Shown: positions 6,161-6,731 of the stretch, piece by piece | Layout of the letters: the number at the start of each line of letters is the position of its first letter | How positions within the stretch are numbered: the first letter of the stretch is position 1 | Source of the DNA: Prevotella sp. | GTDB taxonomy: Bacteria > Bacteroidota > Bacteroidia > Bacteroidales > Dysgonomonadaceae | Assembly: GCA_031263965.1 (NCBI GenBank) | Contig: JAISES010000416.1 | Span: 1-6,731, forward strand | Reading direction: 5' to 3' | Length of the DNA: 6,731 nucleotides | Notes under the pieces: model-generated | The model's input: the letters and a program-made list of their open reading frames with translations, nothing else | What the model was told of the DNA's origin: nothing | Database searches by the model: none | Translations under genes and position numbers: made by a program

Positions 6161-6451
6161 ATGAAAAGATATTTATTGATAATAGGATTGTTACTTCTCA
6201 GTATTGTTTCTATTAATTGTCAAGAAGAATATTTGGATAAAAGTTTGTTTAATAATATTTTTGAAGTATACGAAGGAACATCAAGGATCACTCCGATTTA
6301 TACAATAAGACCTGATAGGGAGACTTTTGAGGTATACGAAGGAACATCAAGGATCACTCCGGTTTATACAATAAGACCTGATAGGGAGACTTTTGAAGTA
6401 TACGAAGGAACATCAAGGCTCACTCCGATTTATACAATAAGACCCCAATAG
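6161..6451 (+). CDS. Small secreted protein of three near-identical 22-residue repeats
   Basis: This is a 96-residue protein. MKRYLLIIGLLLLSIVSINC is a signal peptide; Cys20 followed by QEE could be a lipoprotein site, but Ser at -3 is not the classic residue, so cleavage by signal peptidase I is also possible. After a short spacer (YLDKSLFNN), residues 34-96 are three copies of a 22-residue unit (FEVYEGTSRITPIYTI, then RPDRET), the last ending at RPQ. The unit has the same plan as the two arrays in the lipoprotein at 3289: strand, charged turn with G or D, strand, then Gly and small polar residues. The gene diverges from the tape-measure-like gene and faces the truncated tape-measure-like start at 6604, the same geometry as the lipoprotein and the intact gene. 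Function unknown. It is short, but the signal peptide, the repeats and the promoter box support a real gene. Confidence 0.75.
   Translation: MKRYLLIIGLLLLSIVSINCQEEYLDKSLFNNIFEVYEGTSRITPIYTIRPDRETFEVYEGTSRITPVYTIRPDRETFEVYEGTSRLTPIYTIRPQ
6260..6448 (+). repeat. Tandem 66-bp coding repeats
   Basis: Units start at 6260, 6326 and 6392. They differ at only a few bases (GAA/GAG, ATC/CTC, ATT/GTT), so the copies are recent or homogenised. The 66-base period keeps the frame, so copy number could change without breaking the protein. Confidence 0.85.
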
Positions 6452-6466
6452 TCATAATCAATTAAT

Positions 6467-6560
6467 CCCCCGCTGGCGCAGACTTATAGTCTGTGTGTTG
6501 CGCAGCAAAAAAAGATTGCTCTTCGGGCAAGGCACGGACAAATGTCCGCGCCAGCGGGGG
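6467..6560. repeat. GC-rich palindromic element with nested hairpins
   Basis: CCCCCGCTGGCGC (6467-6479) and its perfect complement (6548-6560) close a 94-base element. Inside are smaller hairpins: CAGACT/AGTCTG (6479-6484 and 6488-6493), TTGC/GCAA (6498-6501 and 6505-6508), TTGC/GCAA (6516-6519 and 6527-6530) and CGGAC/GTCCG (6535-6539 and 6544-6548). The bases 6491-6514 recur exactly, inverted, at 3175-3198. It contrasts sharply with the AT-rich DNA on both sides. It begins 16 bases after the stop of the gene at 6161, so it might also end that transcript, but the wide loop is not that of a classic terminator. Confidence 0.75.
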
Positions 6561-6604
6561 CCTTTTGTGTCTGCTTCTACTTTAAATACTTTCATTTCTG
6601 CCAT
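6560..6604 (-). pseudogene. Truncated start of a second tape-measure-like gene
   Basis: From an ATG at 6604 the minus strand reads MAEMKVFKVEADTKG for 15 codons and then runs into the palindromic element, after which the frame encodes only repeat sequence up to a stop near 6458. The 15 residues resemble the start of the intact tape-measure-like protein (MAVKTMKLKIEAEG). The DNA around the two ATGs also agrees: 6598-6613 matches 6051-6066 at 15 of 16 bases, including bases upstream of the ATG. I read this as the 5' stub of a paralogue whose body was lost when the element arrived or recombined. The evidence is short, so a chance match is not excluded. Confidence 0.5.
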
Positions 6605-6679
6605 AATATGTTTAATGAGTATCCGTTTTGCTACCATTAATATTATTAGTATCTTTATAGTCAAATAAATGTATTGGAG

Positions 6680-6731
6680 ATGAATTTACTGAATTTTGTA
6701 GAGCAATTTCCGGATGAGGATAGTTGCAAGG
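6680..6731 (+). CDS. Start of a probable IS1595-type (ISXO2-like) transposase, cut by window edge
   Basis: The 17 codons visible read MNLLNFVEQFPDEDSCK. From family knowledge, ISXO2-like transposases of the IS1595 group start with a short helix and 'F-P-(D/T)-E-x-x-C', followed by a zinc ribbon and a DDE-type catalytic domain; both would lie beyond the window. GGAG sits directly against the ATG. I could not place the terminal inverted repeat or target duplication between 6605 and 6680, so the left end of the element is unknown. Its presence fits the rearranged look of the area next to it. Confidence 0.65.
   Translation, partial: MNLLNFVEQFPDEDSCK

Noticed and set aside
3406..6448. CRISPR-like arrays
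   Set aside because: The repeats are contiguous 57-, 75- and 66-base coding units without unique spacers and with multiples-of-three periods.
6467..6560. A simple rho-independent terminator for the gene at 6161
   Set aside because: The 13-base stem closes a loop of about 68 bases with its own hairpins, and only four T follow; a terminator role is possible but not its main description.
6458..6664. A 68-residue minus-strand gene across the palindromic element
   Set aside because: Only the 15 codons from the ATG at 6604 look like protein; the rest is repeat sequence, so I list a stub instead.

Overview
The window looks like a piece of a Bacteroidota chromosome, probably Bacteroidales, from an accessory region. 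The visible reasons are these: coding starts without clear Shine-Dalgarno sequences; sites of the TAnnTTTG promoter type (TATATTTG at 3262-3269); a lipoprotein whose acylated Cys is followed by acidic residues (C-G-D-D); a tape-measure-like protein with Bacteroidota-type C-terminal motifs; and what looks like the start of an IS1595-type transposase at the right edge. Base composition is mosaic: the transferase gene and the first half of the lipoprotein gene are near 50% GC, and most of the rest is clearly AT-rich.

Layout. 1-70: a possible 3' end of a + strand gene. 96-676 (-): a two-gene unit with an ATGA overlap, made of a small HNH endonuclease and a 66-residue protein that looks truncated. 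857-2470 (-): a complete five-helix membrane phosphoethanolamine transferase of the EptA/CptA type. 2471-3288: about 820 bases without a gene, packed with palindromic REP-like repeats and one 195-bp imperfect palindrome. 3289-3903 (+): a lipoprotein made almost entirely of short tandem beta-type repeats. 3928-6057 (-): a phage-tail tape-measure-like protein, converging on the lipoprotein. 6161-6451 (+): a second small secreted repeat protein. 6467-6560: a GC-rich palindromic element. 6560-6604 (-): the first 15 codons of what looks like a second tape-measure-like gene, cut off by that element. 6680-6731 (+): the start of a probable transposase.

The most interesting point is that 3289-6604 reads as the same two-gene arrangement twice in tandem: a secreted repeat protein pointing right, facing a tape-measure-like gene pointing left. 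The two repeat-protein genes share a promoter layout. The two tape-measure starts share the bases around the ATG. The second tape-measure copy has been reduced to a stub at a palindromic element. No other tail, capsid, lysis or integrase gene is visible, so this is either a decayed prophage fragment or a small stand-alone system that pairs a surface repeat protein with a tape-measure-like coiled-coil protein. The sequence alone cannot decide between these.
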